This document shows, one piece after another, positions 55,615-63,554 of a stretch of 64,000 bases of DNA (its first letter is position 1; the number at the start of each line of letters is the position of its first letter). The DNA comes from Alphaproteobacteria bacterium (GTDB lineage Bacteria; Pseudomonadota; Alphaproteobacteria; Caulobacterales; Caulobacteraceae). A program made the position numbers and the translations under genes. Location: assembly GCA_025359785.1 (NCBI GenBank), contig JANYET010000013.1, positions 101,383-165,382 of the forward strand, written 5' to 3'. The notes under the pieces were generated by a model. That model was not told where the DNA came from and made no database searches. It worked only from the letters and a program-made list of their open reading frames with translations.

Positions 55615-56508
55615 TCAAGCGACCGGGCGGCGGGCCAGGAAGCCGAGGAAATGCGCGGGGCCGATCACCCGCACCCCAGCCGCCCGCTGCTCGGTCAGGA
55701 TCTCCGCCCGGAGCGCGCGCATCCGCGTCCAGTGCTGCTTTGGCCGGTAGTGGTGCTCGGCGTGATAGCCGTTGTTGAGGAACACCAGATTGTAGATGGG
55801 CTCGTAGGTCGAAACGCCGGTGGCGATCGGGGCCTCGGGCCGAGCCCCGAAATGCTCATAGTAGGCGATCAGGAACGAGAGGCTCTGGCCGAGATAATAG
55901 AAGGGCGCCAGCACCAGCACGAAGTCCCAGTGGATCATCGCCGCGCCCGCGTAGACGGCCACCAGCACCCAGAACTCCTGTAAGGCGCGCCGCGCCTCGT
56001 CCGGCCGCTTGGCGCGGATCTGGCGGGCGACCGCGAAGGGCCCATCGTCGCGCCAGAACCCCTTCAGCACATAGGACCACGCACCCTCGGCCTTACCGTC
56101 GCGCCCGTGCCGGTAGACCGAGATCGGATCGAGCGTGACGCCCTGCGCGTCCGGCCGGTCGGAATTGCCCGCGTGGTGCCGCATGTGCACGAAGCGGTAC
56201 ATGGTCTGCGGCGTCCCGTTCTCCAGCGTCAGCGCGAAGTCGATGATGCGGTTGAGCCGCTTCGAGGTGAAGAACGGGTTGTGGATGAAATTGTGCGAGA
56301 CCGAGTCCTGGTTCCAGCCGATCGCCGCGGCATAGAGCGCCGCGCCCGCCAACCGCGCCGCCCAGCCCAGCGACGGCCAGGCGATGAAGAATGCCGCCAG
56401 CAGGCCCAGGTGCAGGAACACCAGGGCGGCCGGTACGGCGTCCCAGACGCTATGCCGGAAGAGCGCGCCTCCGCGCCGGTCCGGGGCCTTACGGTTGTTT
56501 TGGTGCAT
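55615..56508 (-). CDS. Fatty acid desaturase (membrane di-iron) family
   Basis: A 297-residue integral membrane desaturase or hydroxylase with three histidine boxes: HNFIH (72-76), HMRHH (108-112) and the C-terminal HAEHH before YRPKQHW. Hydrophobic pairs lie before box 1 and between boxes 2 and 3. It introduces a double bond or hydroxyl into an acyl chain, sphingoid or carotenoid-like substrate. It converges on the ketosynthase gene and overlaps the transporter gene upstream. The ATG at 56508 is preferred over a TTG at 56517. Confidence 0.87.
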   Translation of the reverse strand: MHQNNRKAPDRRGGALFRHSVWDAVPAALVFLHLGLLAAFFIAWPSLGWAARLAGAALYAAAIGWNQDSVSHNFIHNPFFTSKRLNRIIDFALTLENGTPQTMYRFVHMRHHAGNSDRPDAQGVTLDPISVYRHGRDGKAEGAWSYVLKGFWRDDGPFAVARQIRAKRPDEARRALQEFWVLVAVYAGAAMIHWDFVLVLAPFYYLGQSLSFLIAYYEHFGARPEAPIATGVSTYEPIYNLVFLNNGYHAEHHYRPKQHWTRMRALRAEILTEQRAAGVRVIGPAHFLGFLARRPVA

Positions 56509-56896
56509 CGCCGACAAGCCACACGCCGATCAAGATGGCCGCCCCGCCCAGGATCTCCAGGATATTGACCGGCTCGCCCAGGACGGTCCAGCCCAAACCC
56601 ACCACCAGCACATAGCCCAGCGCCGTCACCGGGAAGGCGGCGCTGAGGGAAAGCTCGGCCAGCACGGTCATCCAGATGGCCAGGGTAATCAGTTCGAGGC
56701 CGATCCAGGCCGGGACCCAGGGCGTGTGCGCGGCATGGGTGAACCAGGCTGGCCCAAAGGGGTCATGCGCCAGCGCGCGTGCCGTCCGCACGGCCAGGTA
56801 CTGGTTCGCCAAACCGAGCAGCGGCATCGCCAACCACAATAGCGGCCGTGCGAAACCGCGCGGGCCATCGCCGACTGCTCCCACCGTCCCGGTCAT
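56489..56896 (-). CDS. Four-helix DMT/EamA-type transporter subunit A
   Basis: A 135-residue protein with four predicted membrane helices, including LELITLAIWMTVLAELSLSAAFPV and a C-terminal ILGGAAILIGVWLVG. It resembles single EamA or SMR-type units such as ArnE/ArnF that work as dimers. It overlaps the desaturase gene by about 20 bases and the second four-helix gene by 4 bases. Inference: half of a heterodimeric lipid or amine flippase. A final assignment needs comparison with ArnE/F. Confidence 0.78.
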   Translation of the reverse strand: MTGTVGAVGDGPRGFARPLLWLAMPLLGLANQYLAVRTARALAHDPFGPAWFTHAAHTPWVPAWIGLELITLAIWMTVLAELSLSAAFPVTALGYVLVVGLGWTVLGEPVNILEILGGAAILIGVWLVGDAPKQP

Positions 56897-57264
56897 GAGC
56901 CCGCGATCCCGACGCAGGCCACGCCCAGAAAAATCAGGCTGGCGCCCAGCACTTGCCGCCGGGACATCCGCTCGCCCAGCAGAAGCACGCCCGCCACCGG
57001 CACGGCGGCATAGGACAGGGTCATGATGGGGAAGGCCAGGCTGAGCGGCGCGCGCTGCAGCACCTGCACCCAGGCGATGCTTTCCACCGCCCAGATCGCG
57101 GCGCCTAGCCAGACCAGCGGGTGGCGCGCCAGGCGCAGCGCCGAGCCGCCGGCCACCCGCGCCGCATTGGCGGCCATCTTGAAGCTCACCTGCTGGACCG
57201 TCTCAGCCGATATGCAGAACGCCAGCAGACCAAGCGCCGTCACGCCGAGACCCGCGGCGCTCAT
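56893..57264 (-). CDS. Four-helix DMT/EamA-type transporter subunit B
   Basis: A 123-residue protein with four predicted helices: LGLLAFCISAETVQQVSF, WLGAAIWAVESIAWVQVL, LAFPIMTLSYAAVPVAGVLLL and GASLIFLGVACVGI. The second half (SLAFPIMTLSYAAVPVAG) repeats the layout of the partner protein's SAAFPVTALGYVLVVG, as expected for paralogous subunits. It is first in the minus-strand trio leading to the desaturase. Confidence 0.78.
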   Translation of the reverse strand: MSAAGLGVTALGLLAFCISAETVQQVSFKMAANAARVAGGSALRLARHPLVWLGAAIWAVESIAWVQVLQRAPLSLAFPIMTLSYAAVPVAGVLLLGERMSRRQVLGASLIFLGVACVGIAGS

Positions 57265-57403
57265 GACGGCTCACGCACACCCGACCGGAAGATTTCCGCC
57301 GCCATCTCCGAGCCTCCGCCCTCGTCCTGCCGCGGTCAGATACGACGGAACCGCCCGGGTGGCGAGGCCGGCCGCGCGCGGCGGCCTACTTCGCTCAGGC
57401 GCC

Positions 57404-58420
57404 CTACTTCGCCGCCTTGTCCGCCATCCGGCCGCCGGCCAGGATGTTGGGCAGCGAGTAGTTGCCCTCGTGGCAGGCGTATTCGTAGATCGGCCCCTTG
57501 GCGGCGCGCATTGGCATCTGCGCCTTCCAGACTTTGGTGAAGACCTGCGGATCGTCGACCGAGAATTCGTAGAGAATCTGGTCCTTGGCGGTTCGCGTGA
57601 AACGTTCGGTGATCTTCGTCTTCGGCGAATAGCGGAAGCCGCCGCCCAGCGAATAGACGTGGCCCTTGACGTTCAGGTTGGTGGTTTCCACGACCAGGGT
57701 GTCGCCCTCCCACCAGCCGACAGAATCGCCCAGCCAGGGATCGATGGCGGCCGGCAGATGGGTGCGGTCGGCCATGCGGATGATCCGCACGTCGTGGTTC
57801 ATCTCCACCTGGATGGCGACGTAGTCGCGCGTCTGCAGGATCTGGTAGTGGCCGTTGAAGCCGGTGTTCATCATCGGCGGACCTTCCGGTGAGCCGATGG
57901 CCGTCAGGCAGCGCTCCTGGGTGTCGCGGTCCTCGACATTGTCGAACACCTCCGGGGCCTTTTCAGCGGCCGCCCGAGCCTTCTTTTCCGCGTCAGTGAA
58001 GGGCAGCCGGCCATCCGCCGGCTCGACCAGCCATGACGTCCGGGGCTGGCCGTCGATGCGCGCCAGGTGCAGGTCCATCTCCAGATAGTCGGCCTGCGGC
58101 GCCTCCTTGACCACAGGCGGGGCCGGCAGCTTCGGATCGATCGGCGCGGGGTTGGTCAGGTTGCCGGTCATCGACTTGAACAGGCCGATCATCATCGCCT
58201 CCTCCTTGTCGGTGGCGATCAGGGCCTTGAAGATCGGCGGCCGCTGCAGGAAGGTCAGCGCGGTGTTGGTCCAAAGGCCTTGCAGGTCCGGCGCCCCGGT
58301 CGCCGTCCGCGGCGCGCGATAGGCCACGGGCGGCTTGGCCGGCGCGGCGGCGGTGGCGGCTTGCGCGCCAAGCGTCGCGATCGAGGCGACGGCGATGCAG
58401 AGCTTGACCAGCGGTCTCAT
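57404..58420 (-). CDS. Secreted protein of unknown function
   Basis: A 338-residue protein with a signal peptide (1-25, ending AATAAAP). The mature N-terminus TATGAPDLQGLWTNTALTFLQRP resembles a group of uncharacterised proteins common in sphingomonads and caulobacters. Later segments NTGFNGHYQILQTRDYVAIQVEM and DSVGWWEGDTLVVETTNLN suggest a beta-rich domain, and the end is CHEGNYSLPNILAGGRM. No catalytic motif is recognised. It overlaps the membrane protein gene upstream by 4 bases and is the last gene of the GntR-ABC operon. Confidence 0.75.
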   Translation of the reverse strand: MRPLVKLCIAVASIATLGAQAATAAAPAKPPVAYRAPRTATGAPDLQGLWTNTALTFLQRPPIFKALIATDKEEAMMIGLFKSMTGNLTNPAPIDPKLPAPPVVKEAPQADYLEMDLHLARIDGQPRTSWLVEPADGRLPFTDAEKKARAAAEKAPEVFDNVEDRDTQERCLTAIGSPEGPPMMNTGFNGHYQILQTRDYVAIQVEMNHDVRIIRMADRTHLPAAIDPWLGDSVGWWEGDTLVVETTNLNVKGHVYSLGGGFRYSPKTKITERFTRTAKDQILYEFSVDDPQVFTKVWKAQMPMRAAKGPIYEYACHEGNYSLPNILAGGRMADKAAK

Positions 58421-59190
58421 GATGCGGTCTCCAGGGTGGCGGGCGACGCGTCGGGCTTGGTTGTGAACGACGCGGTGGCATGGGACCGGGCGAACGAGCG
58501 GAACCGCACGCGGATCAGCCAGAACAGCATGAAGCCCAGCGGGGCGAGGGACAGGATGATCAGCAGCGGCGATCCGCGCAGCGGCGCCGGGAAGACCTGC
58601 GGCTGACCCAGGAAGAACGAGCCGGCGGCGATGAACAGCCCAAAGCACAGCCGCCACAGATGCCGCGCGATACGGGCCACGCCGGAGAGGCCGCCGCGCA
58701 GGATCACCCGGGCGTCCAGGGCCACGGCGAAGGCCGCCAGACCGCCGAACACGAAACCGATCGCATAGGGCTGGCCGCCGATCATGCCGCCGGGCAGCAT
58801 GGCGCCCATGCGGCCGATCGTCAGCAGGCTCGCCGTGGCCCCCAGGCCCAACAAAAGCGCGCAGACCTCAAGACGGCCGACCTGACCAGGCCCCCGGATG
58901 ACCGTCATCCAGCCGGTCGCCACCAGGTAGAAGGTGAAGGCCCCCATGCTCGCCGAGATCGGATCATCCAGCATCGGCGACACGATCGCCCCGATCCCCG
59001 ACATGATCAGCATGGCTCCGAAGAACACGTTGCCGGCCAGCCGGTGGGCGCGCCCGCCCTTGCGAAAGGCCAGGGTCGCGGCGCCGGAGGTGATGCCGGT
59101 GAGCCCGGCGCCGATGTGCAGCACCAGGATCGCGGTCACGGCGGCGCGGGCGATGGCCGGCGCTTCAGGGCTGATCTGGAGATGCGACAT
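58417..59190 (-). CDS. DUF2306-like integral membrane protein
   Basis: A 257-residue membrane protein with about seven helices. It contains LHIGAGLTGITSGAATLAFRKGGRAHRLAGNVFF, with His residues at helix ends as in DUF2306 proteins. Those His residues might bind haem or metal, but nothing is established. It lies between the ABC permease and the secreted protein and is coupled to the latter by overlap. Confidence 0.7.
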   Translation of the reverse strand: MSHLQISPEAPAIARAAVTAILVLHIGAGLTGITSGAATLAFRKGGRAHRLAGNVFFGAMLIMSGIGAIVSPMLDDPISASMGAFTFYLVATGWMTVIRGPGQVGRLEVCALLLGLGATASLLTIGRMGAMLPGGMIGGQPYAIGFVFGGLAAFAVALDARVILRGGLSGVARIARHLWRLCFGLFIAAGSFFLGQPQVFPAPLRGSPLLIILSLAPLGFMLFWLIRVRFRSFARSHATASFTTKPDASPATLETAS

Positions 59191-59220
59191 GGGATCAACT
59201 CGCGCTGCGGGTTTTACCGG

Positions 59221-60267
59221 CTAGATCGGTTCGCGCTCGCGACGCAGCCAGACGGTCAGGGCCAGGAGGGCGGCCGCGACGATCAGGCCGACCCACAGAC
59301 CGGGCGCGCTGAGGAACTTGCCGGCATCGATCTGGGCCAGGCTGATGGTCGGCAAGGCGCCGGCCCGCACGCCGGCCTTGTCGAAGGGCGCGAAGGCCTC
59401 CGTAAAGCTGCCCGTCAGTCGCGACTGGATCACCGCGCCGACGTAGGTCGTGTTGAAGGCCAGCTTCTCGGCGACCGCCACGGCGATCGGCGGCAGCACG
59501 GCCCACAGGAACGGCGCGCGTTTCGCCCAGCCGGACACCAGCAGCAGCCACGCATAGACCGGCGCCCACCACAGCGTCAGCGTCGCCAGGCCGTAGAGCA
59601 GCACCAGCGTCATCTCGCCCAGCGGGATCGAGACGGCGACGTCGGGGTCGCGGCCATGCGTCGCCAGGCCGATCAGCAGCATGGTCAGCTGGGTGCCCAC
59701 GGTGACGACGACGGTGACCAGCGGCAGGATCGCCATCGGCACGATCAGCTTGGCGAGCACCGCGGTCAGGTCGGGCACCGGCAGCGACTTCCAGAACAGG
59801 ATGCTGCGGTCGCGGCGCTCGTTGAACATGGCGCCCAGGCAGTAGAAAATCGACACCAGGAACATGGTGACGATCATCGCCACGGCGACGATGTTGAAGG
59901 GCATGATGGTCAGGGCCCGTCGCTGGGCCGGGGTCAGCGGCGTCTTTGAAACCGTCTCGGTGGCGACGGTCGGGGCGCCGTTTGGCGGCGCGGCGACAGC
60001 TGGCGTTGAACCCGCCGAAGGGTTTTTCGCAACGCTCTGAGCCACGATGACGCTGGTGCGGTGCACCGTGCTCAGGCTCGTGCGGTGCGGCGCGAAGACC
60101 GCGACCGTCAGGCCGAAGATGATCACGGCGGCAACGCACAGCGGCGCGATCCAGATTGCCTGGTTCTCCCACAGCTCGCGGCGAACCGACCACAACAGCG
60201 GCCTGGGCCGCGCGCGGGACGCCGAGGCCGGCGCGGCGTCGGGCGTCATGTCGGATACGGCGCTCAT
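59221..60267 (-). CDS. ABC-2 type transporter permease
   Basis: A 348-residue permease with about six helices, opening WSVRRELWENQAIWIAPLCVAAVIIFGL, then a periplasmic Pro/Ala-rich loop and MPFNIVAVAMIVTMFLVSIFYCLGAMFNERRDRSILFWKSLPV. It pairs with the ATPase gene that it overlaps by 4 bases. Substrate unknown. Similar YtrB/YtrC-type systems in other bacteria respond to cell-envelope stress or lipid-like compounds. Confidence 0.88.
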   Translation of the reverse strand: MSAVSDMTPDAAPASASRARPRPLLWSVRRELWENQAIWIAPLCVAAVIIFGLTVAVFAPHRTSLSTVHRTSVIVAQSVAKNPSAGSTPAVAAPPNGAPTVATETVSKTPLTPAQRRALTIMPFNIVAVAMIVTMFLVSIFYCLGAMFNERRDRSILFWKSLPVPDLTAVLAKLIVPMAILPLVTVVVTVGTQLTMLLIGLATHGRDPDVAVSIPLGEMTLVLLYGLATLTLWWAPVYAWLLLVSGWAKRAPFLWAVLPPIAVAVAEKLAFNTTYVGAVIQSRLTGSFTEAFAPFDKAGVRAGALPTISLAQIDAGKFLSAPGLWVGLIVAAALLALTVWLRREREPI

Positions 60268-61139
60268 GCGGCCACCCCATGGGTTTCGGCGGGCTGGCCG
60301 CCGATCACGGCGACGAACAGATCGGCGATGCTCGGTGAGCGGACCTCGCCCAGCGGGGTCAGCCGGCCGCGCTCGACGCCGTCGAACAACAGGATCGTGC
60401 GGCCAAACACCTGCCGCTCGTAGATCGGCTTCAGCGCGCGGGCCGCGTCGAGCTGGTCGGGACTGACCATCACCTCGGCGTAGCGGTCCTCGAAGTCTTC
60501 CATGCTGGTTTCCAGCACCACCTGGCCGCGGTCGATGAACATCACGTCGGTCAGGATGTGCTGGATCTCTTCGACCTGGTGGGTCGTGACCAGGATGGTC
60601 CGGGTCTTGTCGAAGTAGTCGTTCAGCAGGGTGTCGTAGAAGGCCTTGCGATAGAGGATGTCGAGGCCGAGCGTCGGCTCGTCCAGCACCAGCAGCTTGG
60701 CGTCGATGGCCATCACCAGGGCCAGGTGCAGCTGGGTCACCATGCCCTTGGAAAGCTCGCGCACCCGGCTGGTCCGCTTGATGTCGGTCTTGGCCAGGAA
60801 GGCCTCGGCCTTAGCGCGGTCGAACCTCGGATGGACGCCGGCCACATAGTCCAGCGCCTGGCTGACCCGCATCCAGCGCGGCAGCACCGCCACATCGGCG
60901 ATGAAGCAGACGTCGTTCATCAAAAGGTCGCGCTGAGTCCAGGGATCGCGCCCCAGCACCTTCAGGTCGCCCTCGTAGGGCAGCAGGCCCAGGATCGCGC
61001 CGAGCGTCGTGCTCTTGCCGGCCCCGTTCGGACCGATCAGGCCCAGGATGCGGCCCTCCTCGACGCGCAGGTTCACGCGCTCCAGGGCCACTGTCTTTCC
61101 GTAGACCTTGCGCAGGCCGCGGGCTTCGATGCAGGCCAT
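60264..61139 (-). CDS. ABC transporter ATP-binding protein (YtrB-like)
   Basis: A 291-residue ATPase with Walker A GPNGAGKST (36-44), a modified signature ELSKGMVTQLHLALVMA (LSKGM instead of LSGGQ) and Walker B LLVLDEPTLGLD. The C-terminal 80 residues form an extra regulatory domain, as in YtrB/CcmA-like exporters. It starts 4 bases after the GntR regulator stop, and its end overlaps the permease gene. Confidence 0.9.
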   Translation of the reverse strand: MACIEARGLRKVYGKTVALERVNLRVEEGRILGLIGPNGAGKSTTLGAILGLLPYEGDLKVLGRDPWTQRDLLMNDVCFIADVAVLPRWMRVSQALDYVAGVHPRFDRAKAEAFLAKTDIKRTSRVRELSKGMVTQLHLALVMAIDAKLLVLDEPTLGLDILYRKAFYDTLLNDYFDKTRTILVTTHQVEEIQHILTDVMFIDRGQVVLETSMEDFEDRYAEVMVSPDQLDAARALKPIYERQVFGRTILLFDGVERGRLTPLGEVRSPSIADLFVAVIGGQPAETHGVAA

Positions 61140-61142
61140 CGC

Positions 61143-61517
61143 TCAGCCCTCCCCAACAGTTTTGGCGCCGGCCTTGGCCAGCAGGTCCTGCGGCTTCAGC
61201 CCCAGACGCTGGATGGTGGCGACAACCGCGGGCCACTGCTCGGTCAGGAACCGCTCGCGCTCGGCCCGCAACAGCTGGTCCGGCGCGCCGGTGTTGATGA
61301 ACAGGCCCAGGCCCCGGCGCTTTTCCACCAGGCCTTCGTCGACCAGCTGCTCATAGGCCTTCAGCACGGTCAGCGGATTGATCCGCGACTCGGCGGCGAC
61401 ATTGCGCACGGACGGCAAGGGGTCGCCCTCTTTCAGGACGCCATCGAGGATCATCGCGACCACCCGGTCGCGCAGCTGGCGGTAGATCGGCTGATTGTCA
61501 TTCCACTCATGATCCAT
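61143..61517 (-). CDS. GntR family transcriptional regulator (YtrA type)
   Basis: A 124-residue short GntR protein with an N-terminal winged HTH (YRQLRDRVVAMILDGVLKEGDPLPSVRNVAAESRINPLTVLKAYEQL) and no large effector domain, the YtrA subfamily. Such regulators repress ABC operons directly downstream of their own gene, as here. The ATG at 61517 is chosen over one 38 codons upstream because the HTH begins immediately. A palindrome at 61596-61617 is its probable operator. Confidence 0.9.
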   Translation of the reverse strand: MDHEWNDNQPIYRQLRDRVVAMILDGVLKEGDPLPSVRNVAAESRINPLTVLKAYEQLVDEGLVEKRRGLGLFINTGAPDQLLRAERERFLTEQWPAVVATIQRLGLKPQDLLAKAGAKTVGEG

Positions 61518-61595
61518 CGTCTGTTCCGGAGGCCGTGGCCCTGGGTTTGGCGTTGATGCCGTCCCGATCCACGACCGAGGTGACACGCTGAAACG

Positions 61596-61617
61596 GTGAT
61601 GTAGTGAACTATAACAC
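61596..61617. promoter_or_regulatory. Probable GntR/YtrA operator
   Basis: A 22-base imperfect palindrome with outer GTG and CAC and inner TAGT-N2-ACTA (read on the minus strand), starting about 80 bases before the regulator's ATG. Palindromes of this AT-rich type around a GT...AC frame are usual for YtrA-type GntR proteins. Autoregulation of the ABC operon is inferred. Confidence 0.55.
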
Positions 61618-61721
61618 CATAGCCAATGCAAGCGCTATTTTGGTCGGCGGCGCGCCAGGCCCGACAAATCTCGTCCGTCAGCTTGGCGGATCGTGTCGAT
61701 GGGCGCGGCTCTGATCAGCGT

Positions 61722-62438
61722 TCACCACGGAACCGTGCGCCCCTCGCGGTCGAGAAACTTCAGACCGGGTTTGCCCTGCTGCGCGAGCAGCACGTCCACG
61801 ACTTTGGGGATGGCGTCCTCGATACCGAACGGGGCGTCCGGCCCGCCAAGCGCGGTGCGAATCCAGCCCGGAGCCATCAATACCAAGGCGCGTTGCTCCG
61901 CCGCATGCCGCGCGGCGTAGCACCGCATCAACTGGTTCAAGGCCGCCTTGCTGCCGCGATAGGCTTCCGCCCCGCCCTTTTCGTTGTTGCCGATGCTCCC
62001 CTGTCCTGACGACATGACGCCGATCAGCCCGTCCGTGGAAACCAGGTCCTGGAGTCCCTCGATGACCCGCATCGGGCTCAGGGCATTGGTGACCATCAGG
62101 CGAACGAACGCCTCCGTGGACACCTGGGCGACGGACTGGCGAGCGTTGGCGTTGGCGATCCCGGCGTTGTGGAACAGCATCTCGAACCGGCGGCCAGACA
62201 GGCGGTCGCGCAGCGCGGTGATCTGATCCGGTTCAACAACGTCGAGGACCTCTATCTCAACGCGGCCGGGATGCTTGTCCGCCAGAGCGTGCAGGTCGCT
62301 TCCGGCGCTGTCTCGAACGGTCCCGACCACGTTCCAGCCCCGGGTCAGGAATTCAGCGGCCATGGCGAGCCCGAGGCCTCGCGAGGCTCCGACCAGCAGG
62401 ATTGTGCCGACGGCGGCGGGCAAAGCGGCTTGGCGCAT
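61722..62438 (-). CDS. Short-chain dehydrogenase/reductase
   Basis: A 238-residue SDR. The cofactor motif is LLVGASRGLGLAMA, with NAG in FHNAGIANA, Ser in GVMSSGQGSIG and Tyr-x3-Lys in AYRGSKAALNQLM as catalytic residues. It resembles the C-factor/csgA-like and sniffer-like SDR group, whose substrates vary. It has its own transcription unit, with a 16-base tandem repeat just upstream of its start. Confidence 0.88.
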   Translation of the reverse strand: MRQAALPAAVGTILLVGASRGLGLAMAAEFLTRGWNVVGTVRDSAGSDLHALADKHPGRVEIEVLDVVEPDQITALRDRLSGRRFEMLFHNAGIANANARQSVAQVSTEAFVRLMVTNALSPMRVIEGLQDLVSTDGLIGVMSSGQGSIGNNEKGGAEAYRGSKAALNQLMRCYAARHAAEQRALVLMAPGWIRTALGGPDAPFGIEDAIPKVVDVLLAQQGKPGLKFLDREGRTVPW

Positions 62439-62495
62439 GCGCAGGTCTTTCGCTTAGGAGGTCTGACGCCACTGTGGGCTCAGCCGCGCAGCGAG

Positions 62496-62548
62496 CGCCA
62501 GATACATCGGACGCCATACACATCGGGCGCCATACACATCGGGCGCCA
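62496..62548. repeat. 16-base tandem repeat upstream of the SDR gene
   Basis: About 3.3 units of CGCCATACACATCGGG: an imperfect copy at 62496-62511, perfect copies at 62512-62527 and 62528-62543, then CGCCA. It lies in the 192-base divergent gap between the SDR and ATP-grasp genes and may affect either promoter by changing spacing. Confidence 0.85.
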
Positions 62549-62630
62549 CCGGGGATGCCAAACCCGATCGCTTGATCTATCTGATCGCTGACGCGGCGGC
62601 GGCCGCGGGTTCAAAACGCCGGAGTTCCCC

Positions 62631-63554
62631 TTGGCCGACCTCGCCGTGTTCTACGAGCATCCACAGTGGTTCGAGGCGCTGTTCGACACCCTGGACCGCC
62701 GGGGGTTGAACTGGACGCCCATCGCGATCCAGGACCATACCTTCGATCCAGCCGACACCCGCCTGCCCGCGCCGGTGATCCTCAACCGGCTCGCGATGTC
62801 CTCGTTCCTGCGCCAGGAAGAACACGCCCTCTTCTACTCGATGGCCGCGCTGGACCACTGGCAGGGCCTCGGCGCGCGCGTCATCAACGGGCCGGGCGTG
62901 CTCGCCTACGACACCAACAAGGCCCGCCAGCTCAGCCTCTTCCGCAACGCCGGCCTCGACATCCCGGCGACCCGCGTCGCCCACCGCCGCGAAGACATCG
63001 CCCGCCTGGCCGCCGAGGTCGGCTTTCCGGTGATGGTCAAGGTCAATGTCGGTGGCTCCGGCACGGGCATGGTCCGCTACGATACGCCCGCCGAACTGCA
63101 AGCCGCCGTCGCCGAAAACCTGACCCCCATGGGCGTCGATGGCGTGGCCCTGGTCCAGGAATACGTCACCGCCCGCGACGCCCGCGTGATCCGCTGCGAG
63201 GTGCTGGACGGCAAGCTGCTCTACGCGCTCGCGCTGGACGGCGCGGGCTCGACCTTCGACCTCTGCCCGGCCGACGTCTGCATGGTCGACAAGCCCACCA
63301 TCACGATCAGCCAATTCAAGCCCTCCGCCGAGATCGTCCGGGCCGTCGAACGGGTCGCGGTGATGAGCGGCCTCGACGTGGGCGGCATCGAATACATGAT
63401 CGACGATCGCGACGGCCGGCCCAGGTTCTACGACCTCAACGCCCTGTCCAACTTCGTCGCGCGGCCGATGGAGGTCTTGGGCTACGACCCCCACGATCGC
63501 CTGGTGGACTACCTGATCAGGCAGATCGCGGCGCGGGAGAAGGCGGCCGCATGA
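62631..63554 (+). CDS. ATP-grasp family enzyme (RimK-like)
   Basis: A 307-residue ATP-grasp protein. The central region has GVLAYDTNKARQLSLFRNAGLDIPATRV and VGFPVMVKVNVGGSGTGMVRYD (the ATP-binding lysine and glycine loop), and the C-terminal half has MSGLDVGGIEYMIDDRDGRPRFYDLNALSNF (the Mg-binding Glu/Asn). Such enzymes join a carboxylate to an amine. It starts with TTG at 62631, with GGAG ten bases ahead. The stop overlaps the next gene's ATG, so it is coupled to the flavin oxidoreductase. Confidence 0.88.
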   Translation: MADLAVFYEHPQWFEALFDTLDRRGLNWTPIAIQDHTFDPADTRLPAPVILNRLAMSSFLRQEEHALFYSMAALDHWQGLGARVINGPGVLAYDTNKARQLSLFRNAGLDIPATRVAHRREDIARLAAEVGFPVMVKVNVGGSGTGMVRYDTPAELQAAVAENLTPMGVDGVALVQEYVTARDARVIRCEVLDGKLLYALALDGAGSTFDLCPADVCMVDKPTITISQFKPSAEIVRAVERVAVMSGLDVGGIEYMIDDRDGRPRFYDLNALSNFVARPMEVLGYDPHDRLVDYLIRQIAAREKAAA

